NCBI GenBank assembly: GCA_036397875.1
Contig: DASWIC010000254.1
Span: forward strand, 1-10,615
Source of the DNA: SG8-41 sp036397875
Lineage (GTDB): Bacteria; Pseudomonadota; Gammaproteobacteria; Burkholderiales; SG8-41
Length of the DNA: 10,615 nucleotides
Direction of reading: 5' to 3'
The position numbers and the translations under genes were made by a program. Every line of letters begins with the position of its first letter. Positions within the stretch are counted from its first letter, which is position 1. Shown here piece by piece: positions 1-6,153 of the stretch. Below the pieces are notes generated by a model. That model was not told where the DNA came from, searched no databases, and saw only the letters and a list, made by a program, of their open reading frames with translations.

Positions 1-1
1 G

Positions 2-943
2 CCGCCGGCGATTTTACTGATGGGCCCGACGGCGAGCGGCAAGACTGACGTGGCCCTGCGGCTCGCGCGCGAGCTGCCGTGCGAGATCATCAGCGTGGAC
101 TCGGCCCAGATCTACAAGGGGATGGACATCGGCACCGCCAAGCCGGGCGCCGCGCTGCTGAGCGAAGCGCCGCATCACCTGATCGACATTATCGAGCCGC
201 ACGAGCGCTACTCCGCCGCGCGCTTTCGCGACGACGCGCTGGCGCTGATGCGCGAGATCACCGAGCGCGACCGCATCCCGCTGCTGGTGGGCGGCACCAT
301 GCTCTACTTCCAGGCGCTCACCGAGGGCTTGAACGAGCTGCCCGAAGCCGACCCGATGATCCGCCTCATGATCGACACCATGGCCGGGGAGCAGGGCTGG
401 CCCGCGGTGCATGACCGGCTGGCGCGCGTGGATCCCGAAACCGCGGCGCGCCTCGAGCCGAACGATGCGCAGCGTATCCAGCGCGCGCTCGAGATCTACA
501 CCCTCACGAACAAGCCGCTGTCGCAGCTCCTGAAGAAGCCCAAGTACGTCTATTTTCCCTATACGCCACTCAAGGTTTCGCTGGTCCCCGGCGAGCGCGA
601 GGTGCTGCACGAACGGATCGCGCAGCGTTTCGAGCGAATGCTCGAGGCGGGGCTGGTGGCGGAGCTGAGCAAGCTGCGGGACGAGTACGCGCTCGAGCCC
701 GGGATGCCGTCGATGCGCTGCGTCGGCTACCGCCAGGCCTGGGAGCACCTCGAGGGCAGGATCGGCGCCGAGGCGCTGCGCGAGCAGGGCATCGCCGCCA
801 CCCGCCAGCTCGCCAAGCGCCAGCTCACCTGGCTGCGGGCGATGGCGGGCGTGACCGAGTTCGACTGCCTCTCCGAAGATGTCGCCGACCTGGTGCTCGA
901 ATACCTGCGGCGGGAGCTCGAGGCGCTGCTCGTCAGCGGCTGA
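2..943 (+). CDS. miaA: tRNA dimethylallyltransferase MiaA (5'-truncated by the window edge)
   Basis: MiaA transfers a dimethylallyl group from DMAPP to the N6 of A37 in tRNAs that read codons starting with U, the first step towards ms2i6A. The reading frame is already open at the left edge: codons 2-19 read PPAILL, directly before an internal Met at base 20 and the P-loop GPTASGKT. Family members have a short hydrophobic strand there, so the true start lies outside the window. Counting from that Met, visible motifs are GPTASGKT (2-9), DSAQIYKGMDIGTAKP (27-42, substrate/tRNA-binding signature), GGTMLY (91-96) and NDAQRIQRALEIY (148-160). The C-terminal part carries CVGYRQAWEHLEG and TRQLAKRQLTWLR, both typical of MiaA. 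The stop is at 941-943. No hfq follows, although hfq is the usual downstream neighbour in many proteobacteria; instead comes a palindromic repeat pair and a convergent gene. Confidence 0.96.
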   Translation, partial: PPAILLMGPTASGKTDVALRLARELPCEIISVDSAQIYKGMDIGTAKPGAALLSEAPHHLIDIIEPHERYSAARFRDDALALMREITERDRIPLLVGGTMLYFQALTEGLNELPEADPMIRLMIDTMAGEQGWPAVHDRLARVDPETAARLEPNDAQRIQRALEIYTLTNKPLSQLLKKPKYVYFPYTPLKVSLVPGEREVLHERIAQRFERMLEAGLVAELSKLRDEYALEPGMPSMRCVGYRQAWEHLEGRIGAEALREQGIAATRQLAKRQLTWLRAMAGVTEFDCLSEDVADLVLEYLRRELEALLVSG

Positions 944-963
944 CGAACCGCCAATCCCCCCTG

Positions 964-984
964 CCCCCCTTTGTCAAAGGGGGG
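964..984. repeat. 21-bp C/G-rich palindrome, copy 1
   Basis: The arms CCCCCCTTTG and CAAAGGGGGG are perfect reverse complements around a single central T, so the transcript could fold into a 9-bp hairpin with a GTC loop on either strand. AGACA follows immediately. The same core plus AGACA recurs 43 bp further on. It sits between the convergent ends of miaA and the cyclic-nucleotide-binding protein gene, where a bidirectional terminator would be useful, but no T-tract follows. From memory, similar C-run/TTTGTCAAA/G-run palindromes are dispersed in many environmental proteobacterial genomes; I cannot verify the family here. Confidence 0.85.
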
Positions 985-1006
985 AGACACGCACAGACTC
1001 CGCACC

Positions 1007-1027
1007 CCCCCCTTTGTCAAAGGGGGG
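1007..1027. repeat. 21-bp C/G-rich palindrome, copy 2
   Basis: This is an exact repeat of the palindrome at 964-984, in the same orientation as far as a palindrome allows, because both copies are followed by AGACA. The left C-run is longer here (eight C, 1005-1012). Together with copy 1 it fills most of the 121-bp gap between the miaA stop and the stop of the convergent gene. The rest of the gap shows nothing recognisable. Confidence 0.85.
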
Positions 1028-1064
1028 AGACATACATATGTCGGGGGGATTTCCTCGCGCGGCG

Positions 1065-1898
1065 CTAGGTGCGGCGCGAGGTCATGTCGCGCAGCCGGTC
1101 CGCCGCGGCCTTGAGCAGCGACACCATGAAAACCGGGTTGGTCTTCACCATGGTCAGGAAGTCGGCGCGGTTGATCGTCAGCAGGTCGCAGTCGGTCTCC
1201 GCGACGGCGGTGGCGGCGCGCGGGGACTGATCGATCAGTGCCATCTCGCCAAGCACGCCGCCGGGCCCCACCCACTCGACGAGCTTGGACTGAATGGATA
1301 TCGCGATCCGGCCCGAGAGCACGACGTACATGAATACCCCCGCCTCGCCCTCCTTCATGATGACTTTGTTGAGCGGGCAATGCTGCGGCAGGCGATGCTG
1401 GGTTGCCACCATCAGGCCCTGAAGCAATTTGTCGTCGAACACCCTCCTCGTGCGCGTCCCGTCGGATGAGTCCAGCGCCCTGCTCATTGCCAGCATGGCG
1501 ACGGTCAGCCGCAGCCGGTTGATCAGGATGGTCATCAGCATCAGCGCGAATTCCGGATTCTTCTGGATCGCGCGCTGGAACTGCGTTCGGTCGAGCGACA
1601 CCACGCGGCAGGCAGTCCGGGCGTTCGCCGTGGCGCTGCGGGGACGCTGGCTGATGGCGGCCATCTCGCCGAACACCTCGCCCGCCTTGACGACGTCGAT
1701 GGCCTTCCCGCCGCGCGTCAAGGCCACCTCGCCCTCCTCCACCAGGTACATCCGGTCGCTGTTCTGGTTCTCGGTGAAAAAGACCGCGCCCCTGGTCACG
1801 CTCTCGACCTTGCCGAGCGACTCGAAGCAGATCCGCGCGACGTTCGGATCGTAGATCGCGCTCTTGGTGGGCCGCCGGGTAAAGTCGAGGTCTTCCAT
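1065..1898 (-). CDS. Protein with tandem cyclic-nucleotide-binding (Crp/PKA-R-like) domains, no output domain
   Basis: The 277-residue protein holds two cyclic-nucleotide-binding beta-barrels and little else. The first covers about residues 25-115, with a phosphate-binding cassette FGEMAAISQRPRS at 76-88. The second covers about 165-260, with LGEMALIDQSPRA at 216-228. Both cassettes keep the Glu and Arg that contact the ribose and phosphate in CAP and PKA regulatory subunits, so both could bind cAMP or cGMP. I see no helix-turn-helix, kinase, cyclase or membrane segment, so it is probably a ligand sensor acting through a partner. The chosen Met (1896-1898) starts 5 bp after the xseA stop. An in-frame ATG at 1938-1940 would overlap xseA by 37 bp, and a GTG at 1905-1907 overlaps its stop codon. 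No strong ribosome binding site separates these choices. It is probably co-transcribed with xseA. Confidence 0.85.
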   Translation of the reverse strand: MEDLDFTRRPTKSAIYDPNVARICFESLGKVESVTRGAVFFTENQNSDRMYLVEEGEVALTRGGKAIDVVKAGEVFGEMAAISQRPRSATANARTACRVVSLDRTQFQRAIQKNPEFALMLMTILINRLRLTVAMLAMSRALDSSDGTRTRRVFDDKLLQGLMVATQHRLPQHCPLNKVIMKEGEAGVFMYVVLSGRIAISIQSKLVEWVGPGGVLGEMALIDQSPRAATAVAETDCDLLTINRADFLTMVKTNPVFMVSLLKAAADRLRDMTSRRT

Positions 1899-1903
1899 AG
1901 CAA

Positions 1904-3241
1904 TCACGATCCCATGCGTTTCACAGTCGCTTCCGCCCACCCTTTCGAGAACGTCGTTCGCAGCTCGTCACCCACCGCGAGCCGCCCGGCATCGCGCACG
2001 ACCATGCCCTGCCGGTCGTGGGTGATGCTGTAACCGCGCTCCAGCACCGATTGCGGATTAAGGTGCTTCAGGTGCGCATCGAGGCGCGCGAGGAGCGCCG
2101 TGGCGGCCTCGAGCCGCCGCCGCGCGCCTTCCCGCAGGCGCCGCGCGAGCGCCACGCAGCCCCGCTGCAATTCTGCCACGGCAGGCCGGCACGCGGCGAG
2201 ACGCAGGCCGGCCTCGCGCAGGCGCCAGGCGCGGTCCTCGAGCACGCGCGCCGACGCTCCGCTCAACCGCGTCGCGAGGTGGCGCAGCTCGCCCAACTGG
2301 TTGCGGATACGCTCGCCCGGGTGAACCAGGCGGCGCGAGAGGACATCGAGCCGCTGCATCCGGTTCTCGAGCCCGCGCTGGGCGTTCCGCCACAGCCGGT
2401 GCACGAGGTGCATCACCTGCTGCGAGAGCTCACGCCGGTCGGGGCTTGCCAGCTCCGCGGCCGAGGTCGGGGTTGGCGCCCGCACGTCCGCGACGAAGTC
2501 CGCGATGGTGAAATCGGTCTCGTGCCCGATGCCCGACACGACCGGCACGCTGCACGCCACGATGGCGCGCGCGACGACTTCCTCGTTGAATGCCCACAGG
2601 TCCTCGATGCTTCCGCCGCCGCGGCACACGATCAGCACGTCGCAGTCACGCCGCTCTCCCACCGCCGCAACGGCCGTGGCGATGCGGCCGGCGGCGCCCT
2701 CCCCCTGCACGGGCACCGGATAGATGACGACCGGCAGCCGCGGCATACGGCGCCGGAGTGTCGTCAACACATCGCGCAGTGCCGCCGCCTTGAGCGAGGT
2801 CACGACGCCGACCGCGCGCGGGAACCGCGGCAGCGGCCGCTTGCGCCCCGGGTCGAACAGCCCTTCCTTGTCGAGCTTTGCCTTCAGGCGCTCGAACGCC
2901 TCGTAGAGCGCGCCCAGCCCGGCGCGGCGCATCACTTCGACGTTGAGCTGGAACTTGCCGCGCGCCTCGTAGAGCGTGGGCAGCGCCCTGACCTCCACCT
3001 GCATCCCGTCACGCGCTGACCATCCCTGCAGTTGCGCCCGGTGGCGGAACATCACGCAGTCGACCTGCGCCTGCGCGTCCTTGAGCGTAAAGTAGCAGTG
3101 GCCGGATTCGTAGCGCTTGAAATTGGAAATCTCCCCCGCCACCCACAGCAGCGGCAGGTTGCGCTCGAGCGTTTCCCTTGCAATCCGGTTCAGCTCCGAA
3201 ACCGAAATGACTTGCGACGGCGGCAATGCGAGGTCGGGCAT
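1904..3241 (-). CDS. xseA: Exodeoxyribonuclease VII large subunit XseA
   Basis: XseA is the catalytic subunit of exonuclease VII, which with several XseB subunits degrades single-stranded DNA from both ends to oligonucleotides. The 445-residue length is normal. The N-terminal OB-fold lies at about 10-110 (SVSELNRIARETLE, LLWVAGEISNFKRYESGHCYFTLKD). The catalytic domain begins with VGVVTS (144-149) and contains CRGGGSIEDLWAFNEE (206-221) and SGIGHETDFTIADFVADVRAPTPTSAAELASPD (236-268), the diagnostic signature. An Arg/Leu-rich coiled coil follows (about 270-390), then the C-terminal LERGYSI segment (400-406). The start ATG at 3239-3241 gives the expected N-terminus; no clear Shine-Dalgarno precedes it. 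The small subunit gene xseB is not in the window. It diverges from exbB across a 510-bp gap. Confidence 0.97.
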   Translation of the reverse strand: MPDLALPPSQVISVSELNRIARETLERNLPLLWVAGEISNFKRYESGHCYFTLKDAQAQVDCVMFRHRAQLQGWSARDGMQVEVRALPTLYEARGKFQLNVEVMRRAGLGALYEAFERLKAKLDKEGLFDPGRKRPLPRFPRAVGVVTSLKAAALRDVLTTLRRRMPRLPVVIYPVPVQGEGAAGRIATAVAAVGERRDCDVLIVCRGGGSIEDLWAFNEEVVARAIVACSVPVVSGIGHETDFTIADFVADVRAPTPTSAAELASPDRRELSQQVMHLVHRLWRNAQRGLENRMQRLDVLSRRLVHPGERIRNQLGELRHLATRLSGASARVLEDRAWRLREAGLRLAACRPAVAELQRGCVALARRLREGARRRLEAATALLARLDAHLKHLNPQSVLERGYSITHDRQGMVVRDAGRLAVGDELRTTFSKGWAEATVKRMGS

Positions 3242-3490
3242 CGCTGCATTCTAGAACAGTGACGGCGGATGAGTGATGAGTTCCCTTGAGGAATTCGGGG
3301 GTTGCGCGCGGTCGATCCCGTTTTTTCCTCCACAGCGGGCAGGCTGCGGAACGACTGTTAGCCCGTGCGCGCGCACGCCATGCGGATCTCCGGTCAACTC
3401 TTTGAATTGAATCCGCAAATTGTTGACGCGCCCGCAGCCGCCGCGGGATGCCTCGCCGCAGAGGAGACCAGCGCGCATGCTGCTAACAGA

Positions 3491-3511
3491 GTATGCACAG
3501 GCTTATCCACA
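3491..3511 (+). promoter_or_regulatory. Orphan DnaA-box pair
   Basis: TTATCCACA at 3503-3511 is a perfect match to the DnaA box consensus TTATNCACA. GTATGCACA at 3491-3499 matches 8 of 9 positions in the same orientation, 12 bp earlier, roughly one helical turn. A weaker 7 of 9 match (TCCTCCACA) lies at 3326-3334. Perfect boxes are rare by chance in DNA this GC-rich. No dnaA, dnaN, gidA or parA gene is visible, so a chromosomal origin here is not supported. DnaA-dependent control of exbB or xseA, or DnaA titration, are possibilities. Confidence 0.4.
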
Positions 3512-3634
3512 GCTTGCTTCGCGACCGGAATAGTCCCGGCCCCGGTCAGTCTGGAAGCCGCCTCGAAAGAGGACTTGCTCCAACACGGCCTCGGCGCTCC
3601 CGCAAAGGCCGAAACCCGCAATCTTCAGACCGCC

Positions 3635-3663
3635 ACTGGATCCCCGCTTCCGCGAGGATGACG
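3635..3663. repeat. Degenerate REP-like hairpin element
   Basis: The segment reads TGGATCCCCGCTTCCGCGAGG-like sequence ending in ATGACG. Its core folds as ATCCCCGC (3640-3647), loop TTCC, GCGAGGAT (3651-3658), with one C/A mismatch in the stem. The layout 'CTGGATCCCCGC ... GCG GGGATGACG' resembles a dispersed proteobacterial REP-type palindrome known to me from many genomes. This copy appears decayed. Only one copy is present in the window, so its repeat status rests on recall. Confidence 0.5.
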
Positions 3664-3696
3664 CGGTCGACGCTCTCCCGGGCGCGCGCGTGGAGG

Positions 3697-3725
3697 TTGC
3701 TGAAAACACATCGCGCGGATAAAGT
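3697..3725 (+). promoter_or_regulatory. Candidate sigma-70 promoter for exbB
   Basis: TTGCTG (3697-3702) and TAAAGT (3720-3725) are separated by exactly 17 bp. They match the -35 consensus at 3 of 6 positions and the -10 at 4 of 6. A start about 7 nt after the -10 would leave a leader of roughly 20 nt before the exbB TTG codon, containing its ribosome binding site. The match is modest and the placement is the main argument. Confidence 0.35.
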
Positions 3726-3738
3726 GACGGCCAATTTC

Positions 3739-3744
3739 AGGAAA
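3739..3744 (+). promoter_or_regulatory. Ribosome binding site fixing the exbB TTG start
   Basis: AGGAAA lies 8 nt before the TTG at 3753-3755. An in-frame stop (TAA, 3720-3722) sits upstream with no ATG or GTG in between, so this site and the family N-terminus together support TTG initiation. Confidence 0.65.
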
Positions 3745-3752
3745 TCACGCAC

Positions 3753-4358
3753 TTGTTCGCACTCGTCGAGGCCGCAGGCTGGCCCATCTGGTTCCTCATC
3801 GTCACGTCGGTCATCGCGCTGGCCATCATCGGGGAACGCTGGTGGTCGCTGCGCGAGGGCATCGTCATGCCCCGGAACCTGCTTGCCCGGACGATCGAGG
3901 ACTACCGGGAGAACCGGACATCGCCCCAGATGCTCTCCCGGCTCGCCAGGAGCTCGCCGCTGGGGCAGGTGTTCGCCGCCGGCCTGAGGAACGCGAAGAG
4001 CCCGCCCGCCATCGTCAAGGAAGCGATCGAGGAGTCCGGCCGCACGGTCGCGATCGATCTCGAGCGCTTCCTGACGAGCCTCGGCACCATCGCCGCGATC
4101 GCGCCGCTGCTCGGGCTGTTCGGCACCGTGATCGGAATGATCGAGATCTTCGGCGCACAGACGCCGACGGGCACCAACCCGCTGCAGCTCGCCCACGGCA
4201 TCTCGATCGCGCTCTATAACACCGCATTCGGGATCCTGGTCGCGGTGCCGGCCATGATCTTCTACCGGTACTTCCGCGCCAAGGTGGACGTGATGCTGGT
4301 GGACCTGGAGATGCAGGCGATCAAGCTGGTGGAGGTCATTCACGGTGAGCGGCAGTAG
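3753..4358 (+). CDS. exbB: MotA/TolQ/ExbB-family proton channel protein
   Basis: ExbB/TolQ-type proteins form the inner-membrane pentameric proton channel that, with ExbD/TolR, converts the proton motive force into work on TonB, TolA or another partner. The 201-residue product starts MFALVEAAGWPIWFLI. Three hydrophobic segments are visible at about 9-28, 109-133 and 150-171. The second contains APLLGLFGTVIGMI (117-130) and the third follows GISIALYNTAFGILVAVPA (149-167), the two family signatures. Translation begins at TTG with AGGAAA 8 nt upstream. exbD follows after 24 bp. No tonB or tolA is in the window, so the partner is unknown. TolQ and ExbB cannot be separated safely by sequence alone; ExbB is favoured by the absence of Tol-Pal genes. 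Confidence 0.92.
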   Translation: MFALVEAAGWPIWFLIVTSVIALAIIGERWWSLREGIVMPRNLLARTIEDYRENRTSPQMLSRLARSSPLGQVFAAGLRNAKSPPAIVKEAIEESGRTVAIDLERFLTSLGTIAAIAPLLGLFGTVIGMIEIFGAQTPTGTNPLQLAHGISIALYNTAFGILVAVPAMIFYRYFRAKVDVMLVDLEMQAIKLVEVIHGERQ

Positions 4359-4382
4359 GAACCGGCCCGCCGGCGTCCCGCG

Positions 4383-4802
4383 ATGAGATTCCGTCCCCGC
4401 GCCTTCCGGGAGGAGCCGGAGATCAACTTCATCCCGTTGATCGACGTGCTGCTGGTGATCCTGATCTTCCTGATGGTCACGACCACCTATTCGCGCTACG
4501 CCGAGCTGCAGATCAACCTGCCGACCGCCGACGCGGAGCGCCAGCGGGACCGCCCCGACCAGATCGACGTCGCGGTGGACGTCCAGGGTCGCTATTCGAT
4601 CAATCGCGGCCCGGTTGCATTCAGCAACGCGGCCGCATTCAGCGCCGATCTGCGGCGCGCGGCCGGCGCCGCCAAAGAACCCGTGATCGTCATCACCGCC
4701 GACGCCAACGCGCCGCACCAGTCGGTGATCAACATCATGGAAGCCGCGCGCCTCGCGGGCTACGGCAAGATCACCTTCACCACCCAGGCTGGAAAGAAGT
4801 AA
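4383..4802 (+). CDS. exbD: Biopolymer transport protein ExbD/TolR family
   Basis: This 139-residue protein is the partner of the preceding channel gene. It has a short cytoplasmic N-terminus, one transmembrane helix (about 17-34) and a periplasmic domain. The helix carries INFIPLIDVLLVILIFLMVTTTY, with Asp21 in the position of the essential proton-pathway aspartate of ExbD and TolR. The C-terminal part (PVIVITADANAPHQSVINIMEAARLAGYGKITFTTQ) matches the family's periplasmic fold. The start ATG is 24 bp after the exbB stop with no clear ribosome binding site, so translation may depend on exbB. The gene is followed by inverted repeat elements, not by tonB. Confidence 0.93.
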   Translation: MRFRPRAFREEPEINFIPLIDVLLVILIFLMVTTTYSRYAELQINLPTADAERQRDRPDQIDVAVDVQGRYSINRGPVAFSNAAAFSADLRRAAGAAKEPVIVITADANAPHQSVINIMEAARLAGYGKITFTTQAGKK

Positions 4803-4811
4803 GACGGATCA

Positions 4812-4850
4812 CCTCTCCCCCGGGTCGGGGGAGAGGGATAGGGTGAGGGG
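4812..4850. repeat. C/T-rich interspersed repeat, copy A
   Basis: CCTCTCCCCC (4812-4821) and GGGGGAGAGG (4827-4836) form a perfect 10-bp stem around a GGGTC loop. They are followed by GATAGGGTGAGGGG. The right part (4830-4850) is the reverse complement of 4898-4918 at 19 of 21 positions, so this and copy B are inverted relative to each other. It begins 10 bp after the exbD stop and could act as an RNA-stabilising or terminating hairpin, although no T-run follows. The CCCTCACCCCAACCCTCTCCCC pattern is one I recall as a dispersed intergenic repeat in many proteobacteria. Confidence 0.85.
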
Positions 4851-4897
4851 GCGCTAAGCGAATTCACTCCACCTCATGAGCATCCGCCGTTCCCTTA

Positions 4898-4940
4898 CCC
4901 CTCACCCCAACCCTCTCCCCGCTGACACGGGGCGAGGGGG
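4898..4940. repeat. C/T-rich interspersed repeat, copy B, reaching the lpxK start
   Basis: This copy reads CCCCTCACCCCAACCCTCTC followed by CCC, a GCTGACAC loop and GGGGCGAGGGGG. The inner hairpin pairs CCCTCTCCCC (4911-4920) with GGGGCGAGGG (4929-4938) with one mismatch. It is inverted relative to copy A. It ends 6 bp before the lpxK ATG, and its last G-rich arm holds the only plausible lpxK ribosome binding site, GAGG at 4934-4937. The 47 bp between the copies show no other feature. Confidence 0.85.
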
Positions 4941-4946
4941 TGTCTT

Positions 4947-5966
4947 ATGGCGTGGATAGAACCCCACTGGCAGCGCTTCACCCCCATCAGCGCCGCGCTG
5001 TGCCCGTTGAGCCTGCTCTTCGGCGCAGCGGCCGCTGCGCGCAGGGCCGCCTACCGCAATGGAATCGTCGCGCGCGTCAGGCTTCCGGTGCCGGTGATCG
5101 TCGCGGGAAATATCACGGTAGGCGGCACCGGCAAGACGCCGCTCGCGCTATGGCTCGCGGCAAGGCTGCGCGCCCGGGGATACACGCCCGGAATCGTCTG
5201 CCGCGGCTACGGCGGCCGCTCACGGGCGCCGCAGCGCGTGTCGCCCGATTCCGATCCCTACGTCCTGGGCGACGAAGCGGTGCTGCTCGCGCGCCGCAGC
5301 GGCTGCGAGGTGTGGACCGCCGCGGATCGCGTCGCCGCGGGCCGGTCGCTCCTGGCCGGGACGCGGCCTGCCTGCGACGTCCTCATCAGCGATGACGGCC
5401 TGCAGCACTATGCCCTCGCGCGCGACGTCGAGATCTGCGTCGTGGACGCCGCCCGCGGATTCGGCAACGGCTGGCTCCTTCCCGCGGGGCCGCTCCGCGA
5501 GCTGCCGTCCCGGCTCTCGACCGTCGACGCCGTCGTGATCCACGCCGCCGAAGGCGGTGCCCCGCATCCGTCCATCGGCGCAATCGCCGCGGACACGCCC
5601 CGGTTCACGATGCGGCTCCAGGGCAGCGAATTCCGCAACCTGCGCGACCCCGCGCGCCGGGTCGGGCCCGAGCATTTCCGCGGCAGGCGCGTGCACGCGA
5701 TCGCGGGAATTGGCGATCCGCGGCGCTTCTTCCGTCACCTGCAGGGATTGGGGATCGAGGTCACGGCGCATCCCTTTCCCGACCATCATCCGTATGCGGC
5801 GTCCGACATTGCCTATGCCGGCGCGGAAGCGGTGCTGATGACCGAAAAGGATGCGGTAAAATGCCGACGTTTTGCGGCCGAGTCGCATTGGGAGCTGGCG
5901 GTGGATGCGGCGCCCGACGATGCGCTCGGCGAACGGGTGCTCCAACTACTGAGGTCACGTGGATAG
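4947..5966 (+). CDS. lpxK: Tetraacyldisaccharide 4'-kinase LpxK
   Basis: LpxK phosphorylates the 4' position of tetraacyldisaccharide-1-phosphate to make lipid IVA, at the inner membrane, late in lipid A synthesis. The 339-residue length is typical. The N-terminal hydrophobic stretch (about 12-32) provides membrane association. The Walker A loop is GNITVGGTGKT (54-64), followed by CRGYGG (85-90), the DDGLQH motif (149-154), the GPLRE region (181-185), FPDHHPY (277-283) and TEKDAVK (299-305). The glycine-rich loop, DDGLQ and FPDHH match residues known to be needed for catalysis in the family. The ATG is preceded by G-rich sequence from repeat copy B. The end overlaps the next gene by 8 bp, which implies coupled translation. 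Confidence 0.97.
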   Translation: MAWIEPHWQRFTPISAALCPLSLLFGAAAAARRAAYRNGIVARVRLPVPVIVAGNITVGGTGKTPLALWLAARLRARGYTPGIVCRGYGGRSRAPQRVSPDSDPYVLGDEAVLLARRSGCEVWTAADRVAAGRSLLAGTRPACDVLISDDGLQHYALARDVEICVVDAARGFGNGWLLPAGPLRELPSRLSTVDAVVIHAAEGGAPHPSIGAIAADTPRFTMRLQGSEFRNLRDPARRVGPEHFRGRRVHAIAGIGDPRRFFRHLQGLGIEVTAHPFPDHHPYAASDIAYAGAEAVLMTEKDAVKCRRFAAESHWELAVDAAPDDALGERVLQLLRSRG

Positions 5967-6138
5967 CAAGCTCCTCGACATACTGGTATGCCCGTTGTGC
6001 AAGGGCCCCCTGCTGTACCGCAAGCCCCAGGGCGAGCTCGTCTGCAAGCCGTGCCGCCTCGCGTATCCGATCAAGGACGACATCCCGGTCATGCTCGAGG
6101 ACGAGGCGCGGAAACTTCCTCCGGAGGAGGAAGTGTGA
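5959..6138 (+). CDS. Trm112/UPF0434 (YcaR-like) small zinc-ribbon protein
   Basis: This 59-residue protein starts at GTG inside the end of lpxK, with GAGGT (5951-5955) just upstream. It has two CxxC pairs, Cys11-Cys14 (CPLC) and Cys29-Cys32 (CKPC), that would bind one zinc, and the AYPIKDDIPVML segment (35-46) that marks this family. Eukaryotic and archaeal Trm112 proteins activate methyltransferases; the role of the short bacterial members is uncertain. Placement between lpxK and kdsB matches the known Gram-negative order (for example lpxK-ycaR-kdsB in E. coli). The acidic tail ends PPEEEV, and its stop codon lies within a perfect hairpin. Confidence 0.93.
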   Translation: MDSKLLDILVCPLCKGPLLYRKPQGELVCKPCRLAYPIKDDIPVMLEDEARKLPPEEEV

Positions 6139-6153
6139 CCGGCAACCGGTCAC
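6135..6153 (+). promoter_or_regulatory. Perfect stem-loop at the Trm112-kdsB junction
   Basis: GTGACCGG (6135-6142) and CCGGTCAC (6146-6153) pair perfectly around a CAA loop. The stem contains the TGA stop of the Trm112 gene and ends 25 bp before the kdsB TTG. There is no T-run, so it does not look like an intrinsic terminator. It may affect coupling, processing or decay of the mRNA, or be an operator-type dyad. Function is inferred only from position and symmetry. Confidence 0.45.

Larger units (their letters stand above)
3242..3752. other. Gene-free divergent intergenic region between xseA and exbB
   Basis: I see no convincing gene in these 511 bp. Open frames exist but are alanine/arginine-rich and lack ribosome binding sites. 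The stretch is less GC-rich in the middle (about 3395-3430) than the flanking genes. It contains an orphan DnaA-box pair (3491-3511), a REP-like imperfect hairpin (3640-3658) and a candidate exbB promoter (3697-3725). An 8-bp inverted pair, CTGTTAGC at 3355-3362 and GCTAACAG at 3482-3489, encloses about 119 bp. Any xseA promoter must also lie here; the only -10-like hexamer near its start (TAGAAT on the minus strand, 3248-3253) has no matching -35 and would give almost no leader. Confidence 0.6.

Noticed and set aside
964..1027. CRISPR array
   Set aside because: There are only two copies, the units are palindromes with a 22-bp gap, and no cas gene is present. A REP-type element fits better.
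2018..3019. Plus-strand open frame of about 330 codons antisense to xseA
   Set aside because: It is a shadow of xseA with His/Arg/Ala-rich composition and no motif.
3248..3253. TAGAAT as the -10 of an xseA promoter on the minus strand
   Set aside because: The hexamer at 17-bp spacing upstream bears no resemblance to TTGACA, and the -10 would sit only 6 bp from the start codon.
3321..3334. T-run at 3321-3326 as an intrinsic terminator
   Set aside because: No GC-rich hairpin precedes it on the plus strand, and no gene ends there on either strand; it lies upstream of both divergent genes.
3491..3511. Chromosomal or plasmid replication origin at the DnaA boxes
   Set aside because: Only one perfect box is present, with no iteron array, AT-rich unwinding region or replication gene nearby.
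3365..3661. Possible small alanine-rich protein in the xseA-exbB gap
   Set aside because: It starts at GTG with no ribosome binding site, runs through the DnaA boxes and ends in the REP-like repeat. The sequence has no familiar pattern.
3546..4718. Minus-strand open frame of about 390 codons antisense to exbB and exbD
   Set aside because: It is low-complexity (Arg, Asp, Gly, His-rich), runs across two certain genes and the REP-like repeat, and has no family signature.
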